The notes beneath the pieces were generated by a model. The model saw only the letters and a program-made list of their open reading frames with translations. It had not been told where the DNA came from and did no database searches. From Burkholderiales bacterium (GTDB lineage Bacteria; Pseudomonadota; Gammaproteobacteria; Burkholderiales; Usitatibacteraceae): a stretch of 36,132 nucleotides of DNA. Position 1 is the stretch's first letter; each line of letters starts with the position of its first letter. Below, one piece after another: positions 8,298 to 17,091 of this stretch. The DNA lies in contig JACMOJ010000128.1 in the NCBI GenBank assembly GCA_014378085.1, positions 1 to 36,132 on the forward strand, in the 5' to 3' direction. A program made the translations under genes and the position numbers.

Positions 8298-8846
8298 CTA
8301 CGCCTTCGGTTTTGCCTGTTTCAAACTCGCGGCTAAAGTTGGCATCTGCGCCAGTCCAGCGGCTAAATTGATCATGTCGCGATCGGTCAAGCCAGCGCCC
8401 AGCAACACATTTTGCCCAGCGTAAGACAGCCGCAAATGTTGCCGCTGACCAGTCCCAACCGTGCACCATTCAACCCGCATCCACGCCACATTCCCTTCAA
8501 TGCTGAGTGAATTAGATCCGTCCCGCGACTGCCACCGAAACCTATCCTGCACCAACTCTAGCAGTTCGTAGTCTTCGTCATGTCGTGCAACCACCGCAAA
8601 AGCGGTGACGACTAACAGCACCTCGAGGCTGGCAAATGGCAGTATGGGCCAAGCACCGATGGCAATCGCCATCACGGACACCAACACGGCGTTCCCGGCG
8701 ATTAAACCAACCCACAAACGGCGGCCCCGTGACGTGAGGGATCGATTAGGTCGCGCAGACCAGAACAGCCCATTACCTTCATACCGAAACACTGTCTGTG
8801 CCACGCGGACCCGTCCAAAACAACTGTAAGTGTGGCGAGACGGCAT
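8298..8846 (-). CDS. DUF2244 membrane protein
   Basis: 182 aa. After a hydrophilic start it shows WSARPNRSLTSRGR, a pair of hydrophobic helices (about residues 45-88), then a cytoplasmic part with FRWQSRDGSNSLSIEGNVAWMRVEW, matching the DUF2244 layout of an R-P-N-x-S-L motif, two helices and a C-terminal domain. The function is unknown; DUF2244 genes often lie next to cytochrome oxidase genes, as here, directly upstream of ctaC on the same strand. The start is uncertain: ATG 8846 has only a distant GAGG, and in-frame GTG codons near RVAQTV could be used instead, giving a protein about 14 residues or more shorter. Confidence 0.72.
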   Translation of the reverse strand: MPSRHTYSCFGRVRVAQTVFRYEGNGLFWSARPNRSLTSRGRRLWVGLIAGNAVLVSVMAIAIGAWPILPFASLEVLLVVTAFAVVARHDEDYELLELVQDRFRWQSRDGSNSLSIEGNVAWMRVEWCTVGTGQRQHLRLSYAGQNVLLGAGLTDRDMINLAAGLAQMPTLAASLKQAKPKA

Positions 8847-8954
8847 GCCACATACGTAACCTCGTCAGTTTATCGCACCTAGGGCGCTTGCCGCAATGCA
8901 GCACAACGAAATCTCAAGTTCAAAAGCGCGCTCTGACCTTAAACCCGCCAGCCC

Positions 8955-9185
8955 CTACTGGAGATGCCGCCCATTCGGCGGCAAGTCTTCGCTATCTTCC
9001 AATAATGGCGTCTCCGTGGGTGATCCCGCAATTGAATACTCGTTGTTGGCCCAAGCGCCGAGATCAAAGAGTTTGCAACGTTCGCTGCAAAACGGGCGGA
9101 AGGCATTTTGTGGCGAGTAATACGACATACCCCCGCATTTGGGACATCGAACTTTTTTTGCTGCGTTTTTAGGGAGGATTGCCAT
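8955..9185 (-). CDS. yacG: DNA gyrase inhibitor YacG (zinc-binding)
   Basis: 76 aa with a single zinc site: C14-x2-C17 (VRCPKCGG) and C33-x3-C37 (RPFCSERCKLFDLGAWANN), then an acidic tail. This is the YacG family signature, and E. coli YacG binds GyrB and inhibits gyrase. It lies 12 nt downstream of zapD, the same pairing as in other proteobacteria (coaE-zapD-yacG). The C-terminal tail from about residue 53 is rich in Glu/Pro and probably disordered. Confidence 0.93.
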   Translation of the reverse strand: MAILPKNAAKKVRCPKCGGMSYYSPQNAFRPFCSERCKLFDLGAWANNEYSIAGSPTETPLLEDSEDLPPNGRHLQ

Positions 9186-9197
9186 GAATTGAAGTGC

Positions 9198-9962
9198 TTA
9201 AAGGTTGCAGTAAGCCAGCTCGAACTCCACATCATGCTCGTAGACCTTGGTTCGCTGCACACTTCCTGGCAGGATAAAGCGAATATTCAGCGCGTATTTG
9301 TTTGCACTGATTTCCGGAACGCACTGAATCTCGTGCGGCAACGTCAGCCGAAGCATGTGCGCCGCGCGCTCCATCGGCATTTGTTGGAAGACGCCGCGGA
9401 AAGCAATTAGTGGAAGCGTCTTACCACTTTCCCGCAGCACACGCAGCACGATGCGCAGCGCGACACCAATCGAGGCTAGTGGCTTAAGCCACGCAGACAG
9501 ATCGGCTCGACGAACTTCGTCCGTAGAGTGAAGCCAGTGATGAAACGACGGTAAATCAAACTCGCAGGTGCCGCCAGGGATCGCAGCTCTTTGCTTAATT
9601 GTCATCAGCCACTCATTTTCACGCAGATGTTGGCCAGTTTTGCCGGATGACGCAAGGAGCGCCGCAAAAGCCGTCTCAATTTCGTCTACGACGGCATCAA
9701 GTTTTTCGACCGAAATCGCCGGGTTCGAGCGTAGCGCTTCTAAAAATAACCGTTGACGATCCAATTCTTGAAGAAGATCGGACTTCAAGTCGCCTCGACT
9801 TGAAACTTCCAGAATCTCAAAAATACTGTTCAAGGCCGCTTGGTGATCGAGCGCCGATGGCTTCTCGATAAAGAACGCTACTCGGTCGTAGAGATCTTCA
9901 AGCCGCAACAGGGTGCGGATACGCTCATTCAGCGGATATTCGTAGGTGATCACGACCGGCAT
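9198..9962 (-). CDS. zapD: Cell division protein ZapD
   Basis: 254 aa. ZapD bundles FtsZ filaments and stabilises the Z ring. The N-terminus has ITYEYPLNERIRTLLRLEDL, the family's most conserved segment, followed by a helical domain and a beta-rich C-terminal half containing GVALRIVLRVLRESG, QMPMERAAHMLRL and the final YEHDVEFELAYCNL, all typical. Length matches the family. It sits between coaE (92 nt upstream) and yacG (12 nt downstream) on the minus strand, the usual neighbourhood. Confidence 0.95.
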   Translation of the reverse strand: MPVVITYEYPLNERIRTLLRLEDLYDRVAFFIEKPSALDHQAALNSIFEILEVSSRGDLKSDLLQELDRQRLFLEALRSNPAISVEKLDAVVDEIETAFAALLASSGKTGQHLRENEWLMTIKQRAAIPGGTCEFDLPSFHHWLHSTDEVRRADLSAWLKPLASIGVALRIVLRVLRESGKTLPLIAFRGVFQQMPMERAAHMLRLTLPHEIQCVPEISANKYALNIRFILPGSVQRTKVYEHDVEFELAYCNL

Positions 9963-10054
9963 TAGCTCACGGAATGGCCCAGCCGCTCAATCGTGCTGGA
10001 CTTAACCATATTGTGAACCATCACACTCTGCTTCGCAAATTTGTCTCAAAGAAT

Positions 10055-10696
10055 CTATTCCGTTGGTGGTCGAGCGTAAATGCGGTGTTGAGCATCAACT
10101 GAACTCTCTAGCTGGAGAAGATCACCACCGTTCCAAATCAGATCGTCACTCAACTGAAGGCGTACTTCCCGCGGAATCTGGGCTTTTACAACACGCATGA
10201 CATCAACGGCCAAGACTCCAGATCGTTTTGCCGCTCTTGCAACTTGTAAAGCCACCGCGCAATCAATGACCAATGTTCGCCACAAGTTCTGACGGTAGGT
10301 CATTCGTTCAAAAAGCAGTGGTATCGCGAGCAAAATGTAGCTTTGGGAATATCCATCATCGCCAGCCAATCGCTCGATTTCAAGGTTTGCGTCTGCCAAA
10401 ATGCGAGGGTGCAGGATCGCTTCCAGCCTCGTCCGCGCAGCGGGGTCAGCAAACGCCAGTTCTCTCATTACCGCGCGATTCATTGCCCCAGTGTTGTCCA
10501 AAGCCTGAAAGCCGAACGCACCGGCAATCTCCGGCATCGCGGCACCGTCTTTTGCCGTTAGCCGGTGGGAAATCTTGTCGGTATCAACCACTCGAACACC
10601 GCGCGCGATAAAAAAATCCGCTGCCGCAGACTTACCTGAACCGATACCGCCGGTCAGACAGATGACGCGCAACTGCGGTTTTTTAGGTGCGGCCAA
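10055..10696 (-). CDS. coaE: Dephospho-CoA kinase
   Basis: Last step of coenzyme A synthesis: ATP-dependent phosphorylation of dephospho-CoA. 213 aa with Walker A GGIGSGKS (16-23), VVDTDKISH with the catalytic Asp, LEAILHPRI, a LLAIPLLFE segment, and the C-terminal QLSDDLIWNGGDL region corresponding to the nucleotide-binding end of the family. The usual D-x2-x-Q-x2-R lid has drifted (VALQVARAAKR). The start is a TTG that overlaps the end of pilD by 14 nt; another TTG at 10672 is possible. Neither shows a Shine-Dalgarno, so the first eight residues are uncertain. Confidence 0.93.
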   Translation of the reverse strand: MAAPKKPQLRVICLTGGIGSGKSAAADFFIARGVRVVDTDKISHRLTAKDGAAMPEIAGAFGFQALDNTGAMNRAVMRELAFADPAARTRLEAILHPRILADANLEIERLAGDDGYSQSYILLAIPLLFERMTYRQNLWRTLVIDCAVALQVARAAKRSGVLAVDVMRVVKAQIPREVRLQLSDDLIWNGGDLLQLESSVDAQHRIYARPPTE

Positions 10697-11564
10697 GTGA
10701 CCAATACCAACGATTAATTTCAGCCCCCCAGATTAGCGCAATCAGCCCTGCCGCCGCCAAATACGGCCCAAACGGAATCTTGGCGCCCTTTTCACGACCA
10801 TAAAGCATGATGCCTACAATGCCAACAACTGCACCCACTGCGGCCGACAGCAAAATCACCTGTCCCAGCATCTGCCAACCGAGCCATGCGCCTATGGCAG
10901 CAAGCAATTTGAAATCCCCATACCCCATTCCCTCCTTGCGGGTGGTCAACTTGAACAGCCAATAGACCGACCAAAGTGCGAGATAGCCGCCGATTGCACC
11001 AAATACCGCTGAGGGCAGGTCGGTGAAGGTTCCCGGAACATTGACAATTAAGCCCAACCACAAAAGCGGTAACGTGATGTCGTCGGGAAGCAGGGTGGTG
11101 TCCGCATCAATGAACGTCAACGCGATTAGCGCCCAAACAAACACTATTGCCGCGATCGCCTGCAACCCAAAGCCGAATTTCCAAGCGAGCAGCGCAGTGA
11201 GTATCCCTGTCAATGCCTCAACGGCGGGATAACGCTTGCCGATGGGCGCTTTGCAAGCCGAACACTTGCCGCCCAGCACAACGAAGCTAAGAATCGGGAT
11301 ATTTTCGAGCGCCCTAATCTGATGGCCACACGACGGGCAACTCGAGCGCGGCGAAACAAGACTGTACTTAGACGGAGAAGCCTGTGTATCCGCCTGCTCG
11401 GGATGCAAATACTCAACACATTGCTGTTTCCAATCCGTTTCCATCATCTTTGGCAAGCGATGGATAACGACGTTGAGAAAACTGCCAACAAGTAACCCGA
11501 GCACGCCAAGCGTAGACACAAAGAACCATAAATTTGTCCGTAACGCGTCGATTACATCCATCAT
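10683..11564 (-). CDS. pilD: Type IV prepilin peptidase / N-methyltransferase
   Basis: Cleaves the leader of type IV prepilins and methylates the new N-terminus in the inner membrane. 293 aa: the N-terminal helix and GSFLNVVIHRLP, the zinc-type tetracysteine (C76, C79, C101, C104) of the methyltransferase domain, then the aspartyl protease core with FIDADTTLLPD (Asp153/155) and GMGYGDFK (Asp217), and six or more further helices. Adjacent to pilC and pilB, forming the standard pilBCD group. The start at 11564 begins MMDV and has no clear Shine-Dalgarno. Confidence 0.96.
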   Translation of the reverse strand: MMDVIDALRTNLWFFVSTLGVLGLLVGSFLNVVIHRLPKMMETDWKQQCVEYLHPEQADTQASPSKYSLVSPRSSCPSCGHQIRALENIPILSFVVLGGKCSACKAPIGKRYPAVEALTGILTALLAWKFGFGLQAIAAIVFVWALIALTFIDADTTLLPDDITLPLLWLGLIVNVPGTFTDLPSAVFGAIGGYLALWSVYWLFKLTTRKEGMGYGDFKLLAAIGAWLGWQMLGQVILLSAAVGAVVGIVGIMLYGREKGAKIPFGPYLAAAGLIALIWGAEINRWYWSLGRT

Positions 11565-11662
11565 CAGTTCTTAAGTTAAAGGTGGCGGGTCAGGCAAAGC
11601 TGCGGCGTCGCCAACGGCAGCGACGCTTTTCACTGAGCAAATTGCCCATGAAGAATCGACGA

Positions 11663-12886
11663 CTAAACCACCTGGCCCATCTTGAAAATCGGCAGGTACA
11701 TCGCGACCACGAGGCCGCCGATGAGCACGCCCAGCACTGCCATGATTAGTGGCTCCATCAAGCTGGAAAGCGCGTCGACGGCATCGTCGACCTCGCGCTC
11801 AAAGAAATCAGCGACTTTGCCCAACATGCCGTCGAGTGAGCCGGATTCTTCACCAATCGCGCACATCTGTAGCACCATGTTCGGGAACACGCCGCTGTTT
11901 TGCATCGATACGGTCAAACTCGATCCGGTCGAAACTTCTTGTTGAATTTTCTTGGTCGCCATCATGTACACGCGGTTGCCAGATGCACCTGCAACAGAGT
12001 CTAGCGCCTCAACCAGCGGTACACCGGCGGCAAACATCGTCGATAACGTTCTTGTCCAGCGCGCAATCGTTGCCTTGCGCACCATCTCGCCGACCACCGG
12101 CAACTTCAGCATCAGACGATCCATCGCGAACTGCATTTTTTCACTGCGTTTGAGCGCATTTAAGAAAAGCCAGATGGCACCACCAATACCGCCAAAAATT
12201 AACCACCAATAAGCAGTAAAAATTTCTGAAATTTGCATAACCACCAAAGTGGGTGCCGGCAAGTTTGCGCCGAATCCGGCAAACAACTCCTTAAACTGCG
12301 GGATCACGAAAATCATAATGACAGCGGTAACAACAAAAGCAACGACCAAGATGGCAACTGGGTAGAACAATGCTTTTTTGATCTTACCCCTTATGGCCAT
12401 CATCTTTTCTTTGTAAATGGCAAGACGATCCAACAAGGAATCGAGAATACCGGCCTGTTCACCAGCCTGAACGAGGTTGCAAAACAAGTTATCAAAGTAA
12501 AGCGGATATTTTCTAAAGGACTGCGCCAAACTGGAACCCGTCTCGACTTCGGTTTTGATGTCGAGAAGCAACCGGGTAACCGAGGGGTTGCTATGCCCTT
12601 TCGCTACAATATCGAAAGCTTGAAGCAACGGCACACCTGCCTTCATCATCGTCGCCAACTGACGCGTAAAAAACGTAATGTCCATGTCGGTAATCCTTTT
12701 ACCGCCGCCCTTTGAGGCTTTTTTGATCTTCGCGTTTTGGATGCCCTGTCTGCGCAGGGTCGCGTTGACAATATTGTCGCCCGAAGCGCGCATCTCGCCT
12801 TTGACGAGCTTGCCGCTTTTGTCTTTGCCTTCCCAAATGTAGAGGTAGACTTTGACGTCTTTTGACGGTTTTGCGACTGCGGCCAT
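11663..12886 (-). CDS. pilC: Type IV pilus inner membrane platform protein PilC
   Basis: 407 aa, a GspF/PilC-family platform protein that couples the assembly ATPase to pilin. Two repeats of the family domain are visible: DITFFTRQLATMMKAGVPLLQAF with the LVQAGEQAGILDSLLDRLA end, and ARWTRTLSTMFAAGVPLVEAL with CAIGEESGSLDGMLGKVADF, each followed by a long hydrophobic segment, and the C-terminal GLVVAMYLPIFKMGQVV. The start ATG has GAAGGAG seven bases upstream. It lies 70 nt after pilB and 98 nt before pilD. Confidence 0.97.
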   Translation of the reverse strand: MAAVAKPSKDVKVYLYIWEGKDKSGKLVKGEMRASGDNIVNATLRRQGIQNAKIKKASKGGGKRITDMDITFFTRQLATMMKAGVPLLQAFDIVAKGHSNPSVTRLLLDIKTEVETGSSLAQSFRKYPLYFDNLFCNLVQAGEQAGILDSLLDRLAIYKEKMMAIRGKIKKALFYPVAILVVAFVVTAVIMIFVIPQFKELFAGFGANLPAPTLVVMQISEIFTAYWWLIFGGIGGAIWLFLNALKRSEKMQFAMDRLMLKLPVVGEMVRKATIARWTRTLSTMFAAGVPLVEALDSVAGASGNRVYMMATKKIQQEVSTGSSLTVSMQNSGVFPNMVLQMCAIGEESGSLDGMLGKVADFFEREVDDAVDALSSLMEPLIMAVLGVLIGGLVVAMYLPIFKMGQVV

Positions 12887-12956
12887 AACTTACTCCTTCG
12901 CGGCTCTGTTGGCGCACAGCAGATGCCGCGCATCAGACACAGCACATGCCAGACGG

Positions 12957-14687
12957 TTATTCATTGGTGACTGACTCTACTTCTTCGAGCGAAGTCAGCC
13001 CAGCTTTAACTTTTTTCAAGCCAGACCGCCGCAGGTCAGAAATCCCTTCGCGGGCGGCTTGGTCGGCGATATCGATCGATGTCCCATTTTTCATGATGAT
13101 CCGTGTCATTTCGTCGGAGATCGGCATTACCTGATAAATGCCCAAACGCCCTTTGTAGCCGCTATTCTTGCATATGTCGCAACCGACCGGCCCGTACGAC
13201 TGCCAAGTGCCGTTTAGTTCGTCTGCTTTGAAACCCGCCCGGAGCAGTGCCTCGTCAGGAATATTGATCGGGCGTTTGCAAGAACACAGTTTCCGCGCTA
13301 GGCGCTGCGCGGTAATCATAATGACGCTGGTGGCAATATTGAACGGCGCGATACCCATATTCATCAAGCGCGTCAGCGTCGAAGGCGCATCGTTGGTATG
13401 CAGCGTGGAAAGTACTAGGTGTCCAGTTTGCGCAGCTTTGATCGCGATTTCGCCCGTCTCAATATCGCGGATTTCGCCGACCATAATGATGTCCGGGTCC
13501 TGCCGCAAAAAAGACTTAAGTGCCGCCGAAAAGGTCAGCCCCGCTCGTTCGTTGACATTGACTTGATTAATGCCTGGCAAATTAATTTCAGCGGGGTCTT
13601 CCGCAGTCGAAATATTGATTCCCGGCTTGTTCAGGATGTTCAAACACGTATATAACGAGACGGTCTTGCCCGAACCAGTCGGCCCAGTCACGAGCACCAT
13701 TCCGTAGGGGCGACGAATCGCGCGCAACAACGCTTCGCGTTGTTCCGGCTCGTACCCCAGCGCCTCGATGCCCAGCGTCGCGCTAGCGGGATCGAGAATC
13801 CGCATACAAATTTTTTCGCCGAACAGTGTCGGCAAGGTCGACACACGGAAGTCGATCGCCCGCGACGCAGACAGGCGCAGCTTCATTCTTCCATCCTGCG
13901 GGACACGCTTCTCGGAGATATCAAGCTTTGAAATGATCTTAATGCGCGATGCAATCTTTTCCTTAATCGCGAGAGGTGGCTGCGCAACGTCGTAAAGAAT
14001 GCCGTCTGTGCGATAACGAATCCGGTAGAACTTTTCATAGGGTTCAAAGTGAATATCGGACGCGCCCCCGTTAATCGCGTCTAGCAGCACTTTTTGGACA
14101 TATTTGACGACCGGCGCATCGTCGATTTCCTCGACTTGACCCCCGCTATCCGTGGTGCCGTCACCCAGCCCGGCGTCATCGCCAAAGTCGATATTTTCGA
14201 GCGCGGTATCGTCGCTAATCATGCCGTCCAGCGCCTTGGCACCACTTTCGCCGAAACGCTTGAGCAACACTGCGAGTTTGTCCTCTTCGACCACGACCGG
14301 CTCGACGGTCGAGCCGGTGGCGAACTTCAGAGCAGCAAACGATTCTTCATTGGTCGGGTCAGAGGTCGCAACAAACAGACGATTACCGCGCTTGTGCAGC
14401 GCAATCACCCGCTGCGAAGCCATCAGCTTGGTGTCGATCAGCGTGGTCGGTAAATGCTCCACATCGACACCATGCAAATCCAGCGCAGGCACCCCAAACT
14501 TAGCGGAGGCAAACGACGCAACATCCTTTGCGCTCACCTTTTTCGAATGCACTAACTGCTCAATAAAGGAAACACCGGCCTTTTGAGCCTCTGACTGAAT
14601 CGCGTTGGCATCAGCTTGCACAAGCTTACCTTGCTGCACGAGCGCGCGCGCGAGTGGGCTCAACAATGATGATGCGACCGCGACCAT
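12957..14687 (-). CDS. pilB: Type IV pilus assembly ATPase PilB
   Basis: 576 aa hexameric ATPase that powers pilus extension. N-terminal MshEN-type domain (about 1-150), a short Asp/Gly-rich linker, then the ATPase with DIHFEPYEKFYRIRYRTDG, Walker A GPTGSGKT (335-342), the Asp box EDPAEI, Walker B DIIMVGEIRD (about 399-408) and His box TGHLVLSTLHTND. A tetracysteine zinc site C468-x-C470 and C503-x2-C506 follows, characteristic of PilB. First gene of pilBCD. Its own upstream region (14688-14758) is short and shows no recognisable promoter; pilA is not in the window. Confidence 0.97.
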   Translation of the reverse strand: MVAVASSLLSPLARALVQQGKLVQADANAIQSEAQKAGVSFIEQLVHSKKVSAKDVASFASAKFGVPALDLHGVDVEHLPTTLIDTKLMASQRVIALHKRGNRLFVATSDPTNEESFAALKFATGSTVEPVVVEEDKLAVLLKRFGESGAKALDGMISDDTALENIDFGDDAGLGDGTTDSGGQVEEIDDAPVVKYVQKVLLDAINGGASDIHFEPYEKFYRIRYRTDGILYDVAQPPLAIKEKIASRIKIISKLDISEKRVPQDGRMKLRLSASRAIDFRVSTLPTLFGEKICMRILDPASATLGIEALGYEPEQREALLRAIRRPYGMVLVTGPTGSGKTVSLYTCLNILNKPGINISTAEDPAEINLPGINQVNVNERAGLTFSAALKSFLRQDPDIIMVGEIRDIETGEIAIKAAQTGHLVLSTLHTNDAPSTLTRLMNMGIAPFNIATSVIMITAQRLARKLCSCKRPINIPDEALLRAGFKADELNGTWQSYGPVGCDICKNSGYKGRLGIYQVMPISDEMTRIIMKNGTSIDIADQAAREGISDLRRSGLKKVKAGLTSLEEVESVTNE

Positions 14688-14758
14688 AGATCAGTAAAAA
14701 ACCCGGGAGGAAAGTTTACAAAGTACCAGTGTGATAGCGCCAACCCCATGTAAAAAAC

Positions 14759-15364
14759 CTATTTTCCCGCCGCTGCGCCCGCAAGCAGCCTCTCAATCTC
14801 GGTACGCATCTCAGCGGACTCCGGCTCAACGCGAGAACCGAACGAGGCCACGGTCCGGCCGTCGCGACCAATCAGATACTTATGAAAATTCCATTTCGGC
14901 CGTTGGCCGGTCGACTTGGCGAGCGCTTCGTGCAGCGGATTAGCGGTGCCCTCAACCACCGACGTCTTAGCCGTCATCGGAAACTTGACCTTATAGGTAC
15001 GTTCGCAGAAATCCGCGACCTCGGCATTCGAGCCTGGTTCCTGCTTGCCAAAATCGTTGGCTGGAAAACCCACCACGACCAGCCCGCGGTCCCGGTATTT
15101 GTCAGAAATCGCCTGCAAACCCTCGTACTGTTTGGTGAAACCGCAGTAACTCGCGGTATTGACCACGAGCACCACTTTGCCCGCGTAGTCGCACATGTCC
15201 TTGGGCGCACCCTGAATGGATTCAAACTTGTAATTTAGTAGCGCCGGGCAGCTGACACTACCACCGGGACCACCGGTGGCCGTTGTCGCGAACGCTGGGG
15301 CGATGACAAGCGCCGCTGTTGCGACAGAGATCGCCCTCAAAAAATCAAATTTTGGTCGTTGCAT
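14759..15364 (-). CDS. Exported glutathione peroxidase family protein
   Basis: 201 aa. An N-terminal signal peptide (basic MQRPKFDFLR, hydrophobic core, APAFA cleavage region near residue 26) indicates a periplasmic location. The enzyme part has NTASYCGFTKQY with peroxidatic C74, GFPANDFGKQEPGS with Q108, and KWNFHKYLI with W158, the glutathione peroxidase triad. C120 (VADFC) sits where thioredoxin-dependent GPx enzymes have their resolving Cys, so thioredoxin-like reductants rather than glutathione are more likely (inference). It stands alone between pilB and the divergent hemA; the upstream 437-nt gap holds its promoter. Confidence 0.92.
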   Translation of the reverse strand: MQRPKFDFLRAISVATAALVIAPAFATTATGGPGGSVSCPALLNYKFESIQGAPKDMCDYAGKVVLVVNTASYCGFTKQYEGLQAISDKYRDRGLVVVGFPANDFGKQEPGSNAEVADFCERTYKVKFPMTAKTSVVEGTANPLHEALAKSTGQRPKWNFHKYLIGRDGRTVASFGSRVEPESAEMRTEIERLLAGAAAGK

Positions 15365-15448
15365 AAAAAATTTCTTCCTTCCGACGGGTGAAATGAGAAA
15401 TAACTGACCACTAGTTTAACGCTCCGCCATGACCATTGCTCAGCGATG

Positions 15449-15477
15449 ACCTGTACGGAAGGGCATCCTGCTATAAT
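15449..15477 (+). promoter_or_regulatory. Possible hemA promoter (consensus -10)
   Basis: TATAAT at 15472-15477 is a perfect -10; the sequence 17 bases upstream (ACCTGT, 15449-15454) is a poor -35, so the assignment is tentative. A transcript from here would carry a leader of about 320 nt before hemA that includes the 10-bp repeat at 15601-15690. The rest of the gap 15365-15801 shows no convincing gene: its open frames run through the tandem repeat and a T-rich stretch with no family resemblance. Confidence 0.35.
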
Positions 15478-15590
15478 TTTTGACAGAATACATGCGACTT
15501 TTGGGCAGTGCGGCTGGTCGGTATGCGGTAGGACGCGACTCTCCATTTGTTCCACTATTTGTCGGGCCGCTGCGACGTGCCCGGCCGCAA

Positions 15591-15695
15591 GCACCAGCTA
15601 GCACCAACTCGCACCAACTCGCACCAACTCAAACCAACTCGCACCAACTCAAACCAACTCAAACCAACTCAAACCAACTCAAACCAACTCGCACC
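15591..15695. repeat. 10-bp tandem repeat upstream of hemA (9 full copies plus decayed ends)
   Basis: Nine uninterrupted 10-bp units fill 15601-15690: two types, gcaccaactc (units 1-3 and 5) and aaaccaactc (units 4 and 6-9), which differ only in the first two bases. Decayed units flank them (gcaccagcta at 15591-15600 and gcaccgtcgg from 15691). The unit is not a multiple of three and the array lies in noncoding DNA about 110 nt upstream of the hemA start. Confidence 0.95.
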
Positions 15696-15801
15696 GTCGG
15701 CCTTGATTCTCTTTTGTTCCTTTAGTTGCTCCAGTGTCCCCTGTTCCTGCTGGTCTTTCTGGTTTTTTTGGTTGTCCTCTTTCTCCCCTACATCGCGCTG
15801 A

Positions 15802-17091
15802 ATGTCGCTCTACGTATTAGGTCTGAATCACCACACCGCACCGGTCGACATTCGCGAGAAAGTTGCATTTCCGAACGATCGGCAGCGCTCTGCGCTCGAA
15901 GATTTGGTCAAGGTCGCGCTTGCCGCTGAGGCAGTGTTGGTGTCGACATGCAATCGGACGGAGCTTTATCTGCGCGGCGATGAAGCGATGCTAAGCCGGG
16001 CCGAAGCGTGGCTGCAATCCACGCCCAACGCAGCAAACCTAAATCTAGCGCCGCATCTGTACAAACTTAAAGACGAAGCCGCCACGCGCCATGCATTCCG
16101 CGTCGCTGCCGGCCTAGACTCTATGGTGTTGGGAGAGCCGCAGATCCTTGGGCAGGTGCGACAGGCGGTCAAAGTGGCCGCCGAAGCGGGCACCCTCGGT
16201 GGTCCACTTGATCGGCTGTTTCAGGACACTTTCCAAGCCGCTAAGCACATTCGTACCGACACCGAGATCGGCGCAGCGTCGGTAAGCATGGCTGCCGCCG
16301 CGCTGAAGCTAGCCCAACAGCTGTTTGGCGACATGCGAGAAGTGCGGCTGCTGCTCATTGGTGTTGGCGAAATGATCAGCCTCGCCGCAACTCACTTCAG
16401 CGCACAATCGCTCAAAAATATCGTGGTGGCAAATCGCACACTTTCCCGTGCCAAAGAACTCGCAGCCGCGTTTGACACACCCAGTTGCCCGGCGACGGCA
16501 ATTTCGCTGAGCGAAGTGTCGGATCGTATCCATGAATTTGACGCGGTGATTACCTCAACTGCCTCAAGCCTACCAATTATCGGCAAGGGCATGGTTGAAC
16601 CCGCGCTGCGGCTCCGCAAGCGCAAGCCGATGTTTTTTGTCGATCTTGCCGTACCGCGCGACATTGAAGCTGCGGTGGGTGATATGGACGACATATTTCT
16701 CTATACCCTCGATAGTCTCGGCAAAATCATTCAGCAGAACATGGCTACGCGCGAAGCGGCATTGGTTAGCGCAGAAGAAATTGTTAACACACACGTTCAG
16801 CAGTATCAGCAATGGCTGACGGGTCGTGGCACCGTCCCTGCCATCCAACAACTGCGCAGCCGCGCTGATCAATACCGCAATGCGGAACTGGAGCGTGCGC
16901 AAAAAATGCTGGCTAGGGGCGACAATCCCCGAATTGTCCTAGAACTACTCGCGCAGGGCCTCACGAACAAATTTCTGCATCACCCGATGACGGCGTTGAA
17001 ACGCGTTTCAGGCGATCAGCATACTGCACTTGCCGCAGCCCTAGAGCAACTCTATCCCCCACCCGCTGCCGATCAGACTGAAGAGCGATGA
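15802..17091 (+). CDS. hemA: Glutamyl-tRNA reductase
   Basis: First committed step of C5-pathway tetrapyrrole synthesis: NADPH reduction of glutamyl-tRNA(Glu) to glutamate-1-semialdehyde. 429 aa, with [14 protein letters not shown] at the N-terminus, nucleophile C50 in [26 protein letters not shown], the NADPH-binding Rossmann segment [16 protein letters not shown], and [14 protein letters not shown]; the C-terminal dimerisation domain is complete. The product feeds heme for the oxidase and kynA enzymes of this window. No clear Shine-Dalgarno is seen before the ATG. Its TGA overlaps the prfA ATG (ATGA), so the two are co-transcribed and probably coupled. Confidence 0.97.
   Translation: MSLYVLGLNHHTAPVDIREKVAFPNDRQRSALEDLVKVALAAEAVLVSTCNRTELYLRGDEAMLSRAEAWLQSTPNAANLNLAPHLYKLKDEAATRHAFRVAAGLDSMVLGEPQILGQVRQAVKVAAEAGTLGGPLDRLFQDTFQAAKHIRTDTEIGAASVSMAAAALKLAQQLFGDMREVRLLLIGVGEMISLAATHFSAQSLKNIVVANRTLSRAKELAAAFDTPSCPATAISLSEVSDRIHEFDAVITSTASSLPIIGKGMVEPALRLRKRKPMFFVDLAVPRDIEAAVGDMDDIFLYTLDSLGKIIQQNMATREAALVSAEEIVNTHVQQYQQWLTGRGTVPAIQQLRSRADQYRNAELERAQKMLARGDNPRIVLELLAQGLTNKFLHHPMTALKRVSGDQHTALAAALEQLYPPPAADQTEER

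Noticed and set aside
11605..11630. Hairpin GCGTCGC-N8-GCGACGC followed by TTTT in the pilC-pilD gap
   Set aside because: It would terminate on the plus strand, where no gene ends; on the minus strand, where pilC and pilD are transcribed, no T-run follows. Probably chance or a processing stem.
15730..15800. T/C-rich stretch just before hemA as a possible membrane-protein end
   Set aside because: It reads as Leu/Phe/Ser/Cys runs in all frames, without start or upstream gene; likely low-complexity leader.
15480..15801. Open frames across the 10-bp repeat upstream of hemA (up to 84 codons)
   Set aside because: They read through noncoding repeats and a T-rich stretch, give low-complexity Thr/Asn/Gln then Cys/Phe/Ser runs, and have no Shine-Dalgarno or family resemblance.
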